Shown: positions 1 through 7,767, counted from the stretch's first letter. The stretch: 19,621 nucleotides of DNA from an uncultured Lachnospiraceae bacterium (GCA_947631755.1 CANRMO010000017.1:1-19621), one strand, 5' to 3'. Notes: generated by a model from the letters alone, not told the origin. Numbers and translations: made by a program.

Positions 1-267
1 CAGATCAAGACGATTGTCCTGTCTTTCAGAGACAGCAGGCACATTGTCCGCCGGTCTCTCAGAAACTGCCGCGGCCGGTTTTTCTGCCGCCTTAGCGTTC
101 TTCACAGCCGTCGCGCCAGCTCTGTCGGTGCCCGATGCCGGATTCCCCACGCCTGAGGCATGATTTGAGATAAACAGATCAAATGTTGTGTCTTTCGCCT
201 TTGTCGTCTTCGATGACATCTGGCCGGATGATTTTCCCGTCATTAGGGAAATTCCCTGTGTCCTCAT
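1..267 (-). CDS. fliK: Probable flagellar hook-length control protein FliK, N-terminal part (cut by window edge)
   Basis: An open frame of 89 codons starts at ATG 267 and runs off the left edge. GGAGG lies 6 nt upstream of this ATG; another ATG at 271 is in a frame that closes after about 30 codons, so 267 is the start. The visible part begins MRTQGISLMTGKSS and is low complexity, rich in Ala, Lys, Ser, Thr and Pro, with no signal peptide or membrane segment. That suits the disordered N-terminus of FliK, the exported molecular ruler that stops hook growth by switching FlhB specificity. The conserved C-terminal domain would lie outside the window. The name rests mainly on position: it follows fliJ and a motE/ylxF-like gene, where fliK sits in B. 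subtilis and Clostridia. A separate promoter may lie just upstream (305-331). Confidence 0.6.
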   Translation of the reverse strand, partial: MRTQGISLMTGKSSGQMSSKTTKAKDTTFDLFISNHASGVGNPASGTDRAGATAVKNAKAAEKPAAAVSERPADNVPAVSERQDNRLDL

Positions 268-304
268 ACATTTCCTCCTTTCTTAATAATTATTTACAAG
301 GATT

Positions 305-331
305 ATATCGGCATTTTGCCTTTAATCCTTA
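305..331 (-). promoter_or_regulatory. Candidate sigma-28 (SigD/FliA-type) promoter before fliK
   Basis: On the minus strand, TAAG (331-328), 15 nt and GCCGATAT (312-305) match the flagellar sigma-28 consensus TAAA-N15-GCCGATAA at 3 of 4 and 7 of 8 positions with the exact spacing. It overlaps the stop codon of the upstream motE-like gene and leaves a short leader before the fliK ribosome site. This would give fliK and later genes an internal motility-class promoter. The match is seen directly; promoter activity is inferred. Confidence 0.45.
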
Positions 332-1099
332 ATTCTTATTTTTCTTCATCTCCGTCATTTTGGTTGTGATCTGGGCCGCTGTCGTCGGAGCCATCTGCTC
401 AAGGATCAGCGCGCTCTTTGACGTCTGCATACAGTCCAGTATACTGGCCACCCGGGTCAGGTCATTGGACATTTCCTCCAGAATAGCTGCCGCATTAGCT
501 GGCTCCATCCTGCCATATGCGTCCGCCTGGTCTTTCATCTCCTGTGAGTACTCATAATCACGGCAGACTTCCTTATAGATTGCCTCAGCATTGTCCGGCT
601 CAATCCCCTCATAATATGCCTTGTACTCATCTGTGTCGGGCGCCTTGTCATTATACACGACATTTTCATCAAATTCTTTTACTCTCTGCGCAAACTGTTT
701 CTGGTTCTCCTCAAACTTCTGCAAACGGCTGATCTCCGCTTTGAGCTCATCAATCTCGCTGCTGTTGGCGCTGTCTGAACTGGTAATGGCAGCCAGCTGG
801 CTCTCCAGTTCCTTGATGCGGGCGTTAGCCTCTCTCAGATTGTCATATTCACCCGGCTGCGCGCTTTCCTCATCCCCGCCGTCCGGCAGGATCCAGTTTA
901 CCACTGGCACATCCTTTAACACAGGGTAGAGAACCTCACTTCCGAAATTTCCGACATCCAGCTTGATCAGTACGCCAAATATTCCCAGCCAGATCAGCAC
1001 AATCACAATCACGATAAGCGCCGTCACAATCTTGCTGCCTGCACTCTCCTCATTCACATCCTGCGTATTCTCATCCACTTTATCTTTCTTCTTTGCCAT
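329..1099 (-). CDS. MotE/YlxF-like membrane protein with MgtE_N/FliG-like C-terminal repeats
   Basis: 256 residues from ATG 1099, which has an AAGG/AAAGGG ribosome site; a longer TTG-initiated reading (to 1144) would overlap fliJ and lacks a better site. Residues 1-22 are charged and cytoplasmic, 24-46 form one hydrophobic membrane span, roughly 85-145 is a Glu/Lys/Gln-rich coiled coil, and 160-250 is a helical domain. That domain has a recurring motif (IEPDNAEAIYK at 166, MEPANAAAILEEM at 198, MAPTTAAQITTKM at 236) like the MgtE N-domain and the FliG middle domain. This is the architecture of MotE/YlxF proteins, which lie between fliJ and fliK; family members are described as motility chaperones acting on the stator. 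It follows fliJ by 16 nt. Function here is inferred from architecture and position. Confidence 0.8.
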   Translation of the reverse strand: MAKKKDKVDENTQDVNEESAGSKIVTALIVIVIVLIWLGIFGVLIKLDVGNFGSEVLYPVLKDVPVVNWILPDGGDEESAQPGEYDNLREANARIKELESQLAAITSSDSANSSEIDELKAEISRLQKFEENQKQFAQRVKEFDENVVYNDKAPDTDEYKAYYEGIEPDNAEAIYKEVCRDYEYSQEMKDQADAYGRMEPANAAAILEEMSNDLTRVASILDCMQTSKSALILEQMAPTTAAQITTKMTEMKKNKN

Positions 1100-1115
1100 A
1101 TCATTCACCCTTTCC

Positions 1116-1571
1116 TTACTTTTTCTGCAAGGCCCCGCTGCCAAAGCGGTAGCTCACCAGTTCATCAATTTCTTTCTGCTCTCTTCTGTTTTCTTCTATC
1201 ATAAACTCTTCAAAAGCCTTTTCCCTGAGCTTTTCAAAAGTTTTTCTCTCCTTCATAGCCTCGTGAAGCCGCAGCCTTGCCTCCTCGAGCTCCTGCTCCC
1301 TCTGAAGGACAACCTGCTGCTGGTTTTCCACATACATTTTCAGAATTTCAATTGCGTTTTCCTGATCGCGGATCGCCATAACATCCAGCGCCTCGGACAT
1401 CTCTTCCCGCAGGCGCCCCTGCGCATCCGACCGGCGCTTTTTTAAAAATTCCAGCCTCTCCACTGCCTCCTGCAATCGCAGATTTGCCTGGCTGTAATTA
1501 TTCTTTTCCTGCTCTTCTATCTTTTCTTTTATATCCAGTAGATTCTGGAGTGAAAACCGAAACCGTGCCAT
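1116..1571 (-). CDS. fliJ: Flagellar export chaperone/stalk protein FliJ
   Basis: A 151-residue, almost wholly coiled-coil protein, highly charged (Glu, Lys, Arg, Gln) with no membrane span. It starts MARFRFSLQNLLDIKEKIEE; the F-x-F-x-LQ-x-LLDIKE opening is typical of FliJ, as is the length near 150. FliJ is the central stalk of the flagellar type III ATPase, inserted into the FliI hexamer and contacting FlhA, comparable to the gamma subunit of F-ATPase. Its ATG shares one base with the fliI stop (TGATG at 1573-1569), so translation is probably coupled to fliI. Sequence conservation in FliJ is low, so the call uses the N-terminal motif, coiled-coil character and position. Confidence 0.9.
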   Translation of the reverse strand: MARFRFSLQNLLDIKEKIEEQEKNNYSQANLRLQEAVERLEFLKKRRSDAQGRLREEMSEALDVMAIRDQENAIEILKMYVENQQQVVLQREQELEEARLRLHEAMKERKTFEKLREKAFEEFMIEENRREQKEIDELVSYRFGSGALQKK

Positions 1572-2911
1572 CAGCCTGCCCCGCTTTCGTCTGCTGCGTC
1601 ATCCGCAAAGATTTCCCCCATCTGAGCAACAATATCGTCAAAAAGAAACTTTTCCTGCGTGTCCTGCTGCAGAAAAGTGTTGACCGCATCAATCTTTTCT
1701 ATCGCAAAATCGATATTCTTATTTGAACCCGCCTTATAGGCGCCGATATTGATCAGATCCTCCGACTCCCTGTATGTAGCCAGCACATTTTTTATCTTTC
1801 CCGCCAGGTCTTTGTGCTCTTTCTCCGCCACTGTATTCATGACACGGGAAATACTCTGCAGGACATCAATAGCCGGATAGTGATTATGCTGTGCCATGCT
1901 CCTCGACAGGACAATATGCCCGTCCAGGATACCTCTCGCCGTGTCGGCGATCGGCTCATTAAAATCATCACCGTCCACCAGAACGGCATAGAGCCCGGTG
2001 ATAGAGCCCTTATCCGAATTTCCCGCCCGCTCTAACAATTTTGGCATCTCTGAGTACACACTGGGCGGGTATCCCCTGGACACCGGCGGCTCGCCAGAGG
2101 CGAGTCCGATCTCCCTCTGGGCCATACAGAACCGGGTCAGATTATCCATCATGAGAAGGACATCCTTTCCTTTATCCCGGAAATACTCCGCCACCGCAGT
2201 GGCCGTCTTGGCCGCTTTGTTGCGGATGAGGGCCGGCTTGTCGGAGGTCGCCACAACAACAACAGACCGCTTCATGCCCTCCGGGCCGAGATCTCTCTCA
2301 ATAAACTCCCGGACTTCCCTGCCGCGCTCCCCGATGAGGGCAATCACATTAACATCTGCCTTTGTGTTGCGCGCAAACATTCCCATCAATGTACTCTTCC
2401 CCACACCGCTGCCCGCAAAAATTCCGATCCTCTGTCCCTTTCCGACCGTGATCAGCCCATCCACTGCCTTTACCCCAAGGGGCAGCGCGTCCGCAATGAT
2501 CTCTCTTGTCAGCGGATCCGGCGCCTTCGCCTCCACAGAATAGACCGGACAGCCGTCCGGCAATTCCTCCATATCCATGGGTATCCCGACGCCATCCAGC
2601 GCAGTTCCCAACAGATCCTCGCTCACAGCTACCTGGAGTGGAGCCCCTGTATTCTGGACCCAGCTCCCCAGGCCAACACCTTCCACATCGTCGTATGGCA
2701 TCAAAAGAACCCTGTCGTCGCGAAAACCTACTACTTCCGCTTTTACAGGTTCTGATTTTGTGTTTGATTTGATCAGGCAGAGATCATTCAATTTTGCATT
2801 GGGACCGATGGACTCAATCGTCAGCCCCACCACCTTGGCAACTTTGCCGAGATGGCTGACATAACTTTTATCGTTTAACGCTTCGTATTTTTCAAAGTGA
2901 ATGGGATTCAT
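1571..2911 (-). CDS. fliI: Flagellum-specific ATP synthase/export ATPase FliI
   Basis: 446 residues from ATG 2911. A TTG-initiated extension to 3016 would overlap fliH by 91 nt and adds non-conserved residues; ATG 2911 lies 14 nt after the fliH stop with AAAGG upstream. The P-loop GSGVGKST is at 167-174, the GERGREV segment at 194-200, and the Walker B VLLMMDN at 251-257. The catalytic core from about 130 to 380 has the full pattern of the FliI/YscN/F1-beta family, including DPLTRE and SRGYPPSVYSEMPKLLERAG. FliI hexamerises at the base of the export gate and, with FliH and FliJ, unloads substrate-chaperone complexes. No key residue is missing. Confidence 0.97.
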   Translation of the reverse strand: MNPIHFEKYEALNDKSYVSHLGKVAKVVGLTIESIGPNAKLNDLCLIKSNTKSEPVKAEVVGFRDDRVLLMPYDDVEGVGLGSWVQNTGAPLQVAVSEDLLGTALDGVGIPMDMEELPDGCPVYSVEAKAPDPLTREIIADALPLGVKAVDGLITVGKGQRIGIFAGSGVGKSTLMGMFARNTKADVNVIALIGERGREVREFIERDLGPEGMKRSVVVVATSDKPALIRNKAAKTATAVAEYFRDKGKDVLLMMDNLTRFCMAQREIGLASGEPPVSRGYPPSVYSEMPKLLERAGNSDKGSITGLYAVLVDGDDFNEPIADTARGILDGHIVLSRSMAQHNHYPAIDVLQSISRVMNTVAEKEHKDLAGKIKNVLATYRESEDLINIGAYKAGSNKNIDFAIEKIDAVNTFLQQDTQEKFLFDDIVAQMGEIFADDAADESGAG

Positions 2912-2925
2912 GGGATCAAAACCTT

Positions 2926-3762
2926 TCAGGACAGCATACGCAGCGTATTTACCAGATTTTCCAGCTGCGTATGAAATCCGCAATCCACCATCTGGTGATC
3001 TGTCTCTATGATGCAATCATTCTCATTTAATCCTTTTTCTTCCTGGATATCCAGTGTCACATTTCCCCCGATTTCCTCCAGGATATCCTTTTTATGGCTC
3101 TCCACAAACATCATGTCTTTGGACGCCACACGGATGATATACTTGCTGGAGGGTTCAATCTCCTCCATGCCGCTGTGGATCAAATGCAAAAATACTTCTT
3201 TTCTTTCTGTGGCGAGGATCCCTGTGATCTTCTGCACAAGTGAACACAGGATATCCGCATATCTGGGCTCCAGTTCCTGGATCAGCTGTTGGTACTCACT
3301 CTCGTGGGCGGCCTTAAGTTCCTGCAATTCCCGCTGTTTCTCCTCGATTTCCTGCTGTGCCTGAGCCATACCCTCTTCTCTGCCCAGACGCATTCCTTCT
3401 TCTTGTGCGCTCTGGCGGACGGATTCCGCCTGGCTCTCTGCGCCAGAAATTATGGCGTCTGCCTGCTCTCTCGCCTCTTCCAGTATTTTCTCCGCCTCAT
3501 GCCTCGCCTCTTCTTCTTTTTCCGCTTTTAACTCATCAAAATTGACAACCGGCATCCCCGCGGCAAATTTGGCGGCATCCGGCCGGGCCTGTTCTCCGGC
3601 CGCCTTTTTTTTCTCTTCCTCTGCGAGAACTTCATCCGCAGGGCGGACGAGGACTTTCAGCTCTTTCTGGAGCGGAGTGAATTTTTCCTCATCTTCATGA
3701 CGGATCACAACCGCGTCTTTTCCTCCCATGTTGACAAAAGGATACTTAATCACATTAGACAA
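2926..3762 (-). CDS. fliH: Flagellar assembly protein FliH (TTG start)
   Basis: FliH is the stator-like partner of the export ATPase FliI; it regulates FliI and tethers it to the C-ring. The start chosen is TTG at 3762, giving 278 residues beginning MSNVIKYPFVN, a common opening for clostridial FliH. It overlaps the fliG stop by 8 nt and has a perfect GGAGGTGA (3778-3771) 8 nt upstream. An alternative TTG at 3795 lies inside fliG and lacks such a site. The middle (about 85-175) is a long Glu/Gln/Ala coiled coil, including GAESQAESVRQSAQEEG with the G-x3-G-like spacing of FliH helices. The C-terminal third resembles the FliH/V-ATPase subunit E domain. It precedes fliI by 14 nt. Family identity is sound; the exact start is inferred. 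Confidence 0.9.
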   Translation of the reverse strand: MSNVIKYPFVNMGGKDAVVIRHEDEEKFTPLQKELKVLVRPADEVLAEEEKKKAAGEQARPDAAKFAAGMPVVNFDELKAEKEEEARHEAEKILEEAREQADAIISGAESQAESVRQSAQEEGMRLGREEGMAQAQQEIEEKQRELQELKAAHESEYQQLIQELEPRYADILCSLVQKITGILATERKEVFLHLIHSGMEEIEPSSKYIIRVASKDMMFVESHKKDILEEIGGNVTLDIQEEKGLNENDCIIETDHQMVDCGFHTQLENLVNTLRMLS

Positions 3763-4771
3763 TGATCTCGTCACCTCCACCACGAGAGATGACAATCTCA
3801 GCAGAATCCTCGAGCTTGCGGATCACATTGACAATCTTCTGCTGTGCCTCCTCAACATCCTTCAGACGCACAGGACCCATATATTCCATATCCTCTTTTA
3901 TCATCTCAACAAGGCGTGAAGACATATTGTTGAATATCGCACCCTGTACTTCCTCGTTGGCATTTTTCAGCGCAACGGCCAGCTCGCTGTTCTCCACCTC
4001 GCGGAGCACTCGCTGGATCGAGCGGTCGTCCAGCATAAGGATATCCTCGAACACAAACATCTTCTTCCGGATCTCGTCCGCCAATTCTGGTTCCTCGATC
4101 TCCAGATTTTCCATAATATGTTTCTCTGTTCCACGGTCTACAGTATTCAATACCTCGACTACCGAATCCACGCCGCCGACAATCGTGTAATCCTGACTCA
4201 CGAGAGAGGCAAGCTTCTGCTCCAGAACGCCCTCCACCTCTTTGATCACATCCGGAGATGTTCTGTCCATCATAGCAATTCTCTTTGCCACATCCGTCTG
4301 CTTGTCCGGCGTCAGGGCACTTATGATCCCGGCCGCCTGCTGCGGAGACAGATAGGATAAGATCAGCGCGATCGTCTGAGGGTGCTCATCCTGGATAAAG
4401 TTCAAAATCTGTGACGCCTCTGTCTTGCGGATAAATTCAAACGGACGCACCTGCAAAGACGCCGTCAGTTTGCCGAGAACCTCCTGGGCCTTCTCTGAAC
4501 CCAGAGCCTTTTCCAGAAGATCTTTTGCATAGCCCACACCGCCCTCTGCGATATACTGCTGGGCAAGGCACACCTGGTAAAACTCATTCATAACCGCATC
4601 TTTTTGTGCGGGTGAAACACTTCGTGTATTGGCAATTTCCAGCGTCAGCTGCTCAATCTCATCCTCTTTCAGATGTTTAAATATGGTTGCCGCTTTCTCC
4701 GGCCCCAGTGTGATCAAAAGAGTTGCCGCTTTCTGTATCCCATCTAATTCCACATTTGAACTACTGGCCAT
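3755..4771 (-). CDS. fliG: Flagellar motor switch protein FliG
   Basis: 338 residues, the usual family length. The N-terminal FliF-binding domain (1-105) carries GIQKAATLLITLGPEKAATIFKH-type helices. The middle domain has the EHPQTIAL motif at 129-136 and LSPQQAAGIISAL at 141-153 (ARM-like packing). A Gly-Gly linker lies at 199-200, followed by the C-terminal torque-generating domain with MFVFEDILMLDDRSIQRVLRE at 238-258, the charged segment that contacts the stator. FliG links the MS ring to FliM/FliN and is the rotor face for MotA. The ATG follows the fliF stop directly (TGAATG), with GGAGG 7 nt upstream located within fliF. Identification is secure. Confidence 0.97.
   Translation of the reverse strand: MASSSNVELDGIQKAATLLITLGPEKAATIFKHLKEDEIEQLTLEIANTRSVSPAQKDAVMNEFYQVCLAQQYIAEGGVGYAKDLLEKALGSEKAQEVLGKLTASLQVRPFEFIRKTEASQILNFIQDEHPQTIALILSYLSPQQAAGIISALTPDKQTDVAKRIAMMDRTSPDVIKEVEGVLEQKLASLVSQDYTIVGGVDSVVEVLNTVDRGTEKHIMENLEIEEPELADEIRKKMFVFEDILMLDDRSIQRVLREVENSELAVALKNANEEVQGAIFNNMSSRLVEMIKEDMEYMGPVRLKDVEEAQQKIVNVIRKLEDSAEIVISRGGGDEIIV
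3771..3778 (-). promoter_or_regulatory. Strong ribosome binding site deciding the TTG start of fliH
   Basis: GGAGGTGA on the minus strand lies inside the last codons of fliG, 8 nt before TTG 3762. It is fully complementary to the 16S anti-Shine-Dalgarno tail, which supports TTG 3762 rather than TTG 3795 as the fliH start and suggests translational coupling between fliG and fliH. Confidence 0.75.
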
Positions 4772-6403
4772 TCAGACACCTCCCCAGTCTTCGTTGATCC
4801 AGTTGCGGAGCAGAGATGCCACGGCATCCGGATTCTCATCGACAAACTTCTCAACCATGATTCTGGCCTCTGACTTATCTCCAAATTCGATCTCTTCCAG
4901 GCCCTGCTCATCTTCTTTCGTAGTGGCCAAAAGATCCTCCACTGACAGCTCCGGCTCCAGCTCTGTCACTTCCACCGGAGAAGTTCCGCGGATAATCACA
5001 AAAACAAGCAGCCCGGCGATCAACACCGTCAGAATAATCATGAGATAATTCGTCACATTGTCGGCAAAAGAAGTCTTTTCTGCCGCCTCATAGACCGGTT
5101 TCTGTTTCAACGAAATAGAAATATTATTCTCTGCGATACCAGTGGCCGCCGCTACAAGCTGGATCAGTTCCGGCGGCACTTCCAGATCCGTCGCCGCACT
5201 GTTCTGGTTCACATAATCCTCAAAGGACAGATCTGCCAGCAGTCCCTGGTCTTTCAGGTTTTCTTCTTTCACAACATTGTACTGGGTGAGGACAATCGCA
5301 ATGGAAGAGTCCTCCCTCTCGACAGCACCCACTTCGTGTTTAATATTCTGCACCGTCTCATTCGGCAGATAGTTATACTTGTTCAGAATCGTCTCACTGC
5401 TTGAGCTCCCGCTGTCCTGAAGCATCGTGTCAGTCTGATCCCCGTTGGAATCCGTCCCCGGAATCCCCCCGCTGCCGGATGCGCCGGTAGATTTATAATT
5501 GTAAGAACTGGAATAGAGACCCTGGTCCATGCCCTCATTGGCCGTATAGGTCTTGATCAGTTCTGTGACCTCATCCATATTAAACTGGATATTGGCGCTG
5601 CCGATCTGCACATCGTCATATCCCGCTTTCAGCAGCATATTTGTGACATTCTTCTCAAAAGTCTTCCGCAGTTTTTCCACATAGTCGGCACTGCTGCTGA
5701 CAGCCCCACCCAGTGTATTATCCTCCAGAGCCCCATACAAAAGGGTGCCCGTCGTATCCGTAATAACAATATTGTCTGTATTAGTACTGCCCACCGCATT
5801 GGCGAGATAATATGCCATCGCCGTCGCTGTGTCGGCATCCATCTCTGTACCACTGGCAAGTTTCAGTGATGCGCTGACCGAAGTCTGCTTATCCTCCCCA
5901 AAAATCGTGCCATCGTCTACCGGACGGTTCACATAGACCGTCGCATCCTCTATCCCCTCAAAAGTCAGAAGTCCGTTGCGGATGGAAGACTGCAGTGCCA
6001 GCGTCTGTTTTGTCTGCCTCTCTGTCTGGGTATCCGACAGGCTGCTGTTAAATGCGTCATCCCACGACAATCCCTCGTCTGTTGTGATCTTCTTTTCACC
6101 CATCAGCAGAACGGCGTCCGAATACGCTGACTGCTCAACGCTGAACACGGTATTGCCGCCGTTGTCCGATTCTTTCCGGTAGCGGATCCCGGCGCTTTTC
6201 AGCTCCGAATCAAATTGCGAGGCCGTATCCCCTCTCAGCGTAACCAATTCCGCATAAACCGGGCGCGTCAAAAAGTAGCCCAGCAAAACGATTGCAAAAA
6301 GAACCGCCAGCGCCACACAGATGATCACAGTTTTTTGTTTTGTCGTATACTTATTCCAAAACTCCAGGACCTTGTCCCTGAGAGCTATCAATCGCTCCAT
6401 CAT
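4772..6403 (-). CDS. fliF: Flagellar MS-ring protein FliF
   Basis: 543 residues. A membrane span lies at about 25-46, followed by a large extracytoplasmic region with ring-building motifs (RPVYAELVTLRGDTASQ just after the span) and a Ser/Gly-rich segment near 310-335. A second span lies at about 453-471, then a 72-residue acidic cytoplasmic tail. The tail ends in MVEKFVDENPDAVASLLRNW, the segment that binds the FliG N-terminal domain. FliF forms the MS ring, the first structure of the basal body and the platform for FliG and the export gate. The start is ATG 6403, with GAGGAG 11 nt upstream; a second ATG follows directly and could also be used. It follows fliE by 21 nt. Confidence 0.97.
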   Translation of the reverse strand: MMERLIALRDKVLEFWNKYTTKQKTVIICVALAVLFAIVLLGYFLTRPVYAELVTLRGDTASQFDSELKSAGIRYRKESDNGGNTVFSVEQSAYSDAVLLMGEKKITTDEGLSWDDAFNSSLSDTQTERQTKQTLALQSSIRNGLLTFEGIEDATVYVNRPVDDGTIFGEDKQTSVSASLKLASGTEMDADTATAMAYYLANAVGSTNTDNIVITDTTGTLLYGALEDNTLGGAVSSSADYVEKLRKTFEKNVTNMLLKAGYDDVQIGSANIQFNMDEVTELIKTYTANEGMDQGLYSSSYNYKSTGASGSGGIPGTDSNGDQTDTMLQDSGSSSSETILNKYNYLPNETVQNIKHEVGAVEREDSSIAIVLTQYNVVKEENLKDQGLLADLSFEDYVNQNSAATDLEVPPELIQLVAAATGIAENNISISLKQKPVYEAAEKTSFADNVTNYLMIILTVLIAGLLVFVIIRGTSPVEVTELEPELSVEDLLATTKEDEQGLEEIEFGDKSEARIMVEKFVDENPDAVASLLRNWINEDWGGV

Positions 6404-6424
6404 AAGTTTTCTCGCTCCTCAAAA

Positions 6425-6751
6425 TCAGAACTGCATATTCATCAAAGTCTTATATGCCTCAACTGCTGTGTTTTTAACCGCAACCGTATACTGCAAAGAA
6501 ACACTTGCCTTCTGCTGTGCGATCAGCAGATCGTGCATACTGTCCGATTCACCCGCCGCATATTTGATTTTTTCCACCTCTGACTTATTGGAATAATCCT
6601 CCGTCTGTTTTATGAGGTTCAACGCAGAATTCAGCAAATTATCAAAACTCTCTGTCCCTTTCGTCTTCTTCATGTCCTCCAGGGACTGCATCGGCTCGTA
6701 GCGGCTGACTCTCTCAAGGCCGCTCACGGCAGCCAGACTCGAAATGTCCAT
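6425..6751 (-). CDS. fliE: Flagellar hook-basal body protein FliE
   Basis: 108 residues, typical for FliE. The C-terminal half has the family signature: LLIAQQKASVSLQYTVAVKN followed by AVEAYKTLMNMQF. FliE is the adaptor between the MS ring/export gate and the proximal rod and one of the first exported substrates; it has no cleavable signal peptide. The start has AAGGAGG 9 nt upstream. It sits between flgC (14 nt before) and fliF, the standard position. Confidence 0.95.
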   Translation of the reverse strand: MDISSLAAVSGLERVSRYEPMQSLEDMKKTKGTESFDNLLNSALNLIKQTEDYSNKSEVEKIKYAAGESDSMHDLLIAQQKASVSLQYTVAVKNTAVEAYKTLMNMQF

Positions 6752-6765
6752 TCAAAAAACCCTCC

Positions 6766-7203
6766 TTATGCCTGTCCGATATCCAGTGCTTTCATTGCCA
6801 TTCCCTTTGTGGAATTGAGCACTGTAACATTTGCCTCATATGCCCTTGTCGCATCAATCATGTTTGTCATCTCTGTCACTGTATTTACATTCGGATACAT
6901 CACATAGCCATCCTCATTTGCATCCGGATGAGAGGGGTCATATACCAGATTGCCCTCGGACGGGTCATCCACGATTTGTGAAACTTTTACCCCCTTGCCG
7001 ATATGTCCGTTTGCGAGGCTGAGGCTCTCACTGAACGTGGGATAACTCTTTTCCTCAAAAACTACCACTTTCCGCCTGTACACATTTCCATTGCTGTCCC
7101 GCGTCGTATTGACATTGGCGAGATTTTCAGAAATGGTGTCCATACGCGTCTGCTGCGCAGTCATACCAGTCGCGCTGACGTCCATTGCTCCAAAAATAGA
7201 CAT
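6766..7203 (-). CDS. flgC: Flagellar proximal rod protein FlgC
   Basis: 145 residues. The N-terminus MSIFGAMDVSATGMTAQQTR and the following ENLANVNTTRDSNGNVYRRK carry the rod/hook-family heptad region and its ANVNT signature. The C-terminus (MYPNVNTVTEMTNMIDATRA, then YEANVTVLNSTKGMAMKALDI) is the matching helix that packs in the rod. FlgC forms part of the proximal rod with FlgB and FlgF. AAGGAGG lies 8 nt before ATG 7203. It follows flgB by 53 nt with no convincing terminator between, so the two are probably cotranscribed. Confidence 0.96.
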   Translation of the reverse strand: MSIFGAMDVSATGMTAQQTRMDTISENLANVNTTRDSNGNVYRRKVVVFEEKSYPTFSESLSLANGHIGKGVKVSQIVDDPSEGNLVYDPSHPDANEDGYVMYPNVNTVTEMTNMIDATRAYEANVTVLNSTKGMAMKALDIGQA

Positions 7204-7256
7204 AACCTATCCTCCTTAAACAAAACTATTTTATAAACTGTTCTGCCATCGCAGCA

Positions 7257-7646
7257 CTATGTTGTTCTCATCGCCGCTTTCAGATTTGAGAACTCATTGC
7301 TGATAGAACTCATCAACGTGTAATATCTCAGCTGGTTTTTCGCCAGCTCAACATTCTCCGTCGAGATATCTACATTGTTTCTGTCCATGCGGTAACTGAG
7401 GCCCATCTGCTCAGTATATGTTGTAGACTCCAATGTACTCAGGTCAATATTGGCAACTGTCTCATCCAGAGAATCCGTGCCGGCAACTGCATTGGACAAA
7501 TATGTCTCGAACTGGACATCTTTTCTCTTGTAATTCGGCGTATCCGCATTGGCAATGTTGTTGGCGAGCACGTCGTTTCTGATCCAGCTCGCATCCGCCG
7601 CTTTGTCCAACACATTAACATAATTATAGGCATTGGATAAAACCAT
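7257..7646 (-). CDS. flgB: Flagellar proximal rod protein FlgB
   Basis: 129 residues. The conserved rod signature ANNIANADTPNYKRKD is at 28-43, and the C-terminus has the paired helix (NVELAKNQLRYYTLMSSISN, then EFSNLKAAMRT). FlgB is the first gene of the flagellar run and is preceded by a putative promoter and by the codY terminator, so the flagellar genes appear to be transcribed separately from codY. AAAGGA lies 9 nt before ATG 7646. Identification by motif and by the flgB-flgC-fliE order is secure. Confidence 0.96.
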   Translation of the reverse strand: MVLSNAYNYVNVLDKAADASWIRNDVLANNIANADTPNYKRKDVQFETYLSNAVAGTDSLDETVANIDLSTLESTTYTEQMGLSYRMDRNNVDISTENVELAKNQLRYYTLMSSISNEFSNLKAAMRTT

Positions 7647-7663
7647 GATTCCACATCCTTTCT

Positions 7664-7679
7664 ATATAATATATTATAT
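7664..7679. repeat. 16-bp perfect AT palindrome on the flgB -10 region
   Basis: ATATAATATATTATAT is its own reverse complement. It covers the putative -10 hexamer of flgB. The internal 13-mer TATAATATATTAT occurs again at 14038-14050, on the nrdR -10 region. It may be an operator or simply AT-rich promoter DNA. Confidence 0.5.
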
Positions 7680-7700
7680 TATGAAAACAAGTAAAAGCAA
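7673..7700 (-). promoter_or_regulatory. Putative SigA-type promoter of the flagellar operon (flgB)
   Basis: On the minus strand, TTGCTT (7700-7695), 16 nt and TATAAT (7678-7673) lie about 27 nt upstream of the flgB ATG. The -10 is a perfect consensus; the -35 matches 4 of 6 and the spacer is one base short. No sigma-28 motif was found here. The AT-rich context makes the exact position uncertain. Confidence 0.45.
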
Positions 7701-7708
7701 AAATAGAC

Positions 7709-7766
7709 AAAAAAACGCAACCGACTTTATGATACCTGATGATATCCGTTCACAACTCCGTTTGCG
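7709..7766 (-). terminator. Putative intrinsic terminator of codY
   Basis: On the minus strand CGCAA (7766-7762), directly after the codY stop, pairs with TTGCG (7720-7716), with imperfect extra pairs inside. The right arm is followed at once by seven T residues (7715-7709). The loop is long and the stem imperfect, so efficiency is uncertain, but position and T tract fit a codY terminator separating it from flgB. Confidence 0.45.
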
Positions 7767-7767
7767 T

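Noticed and set aside
311..320. GGCA-AAA-TGCC inverted repeat before fliK as a terminator
   Set aside because: Only four base pairs with a short loop and no T tract; it overlaps the better-supported sigma-28-like promoter.
1998..2543. A 181-codon plus-strand open frame opposite fliI
   Set aside because: Antisense to a fully conserved ATPase gene; no independent support.
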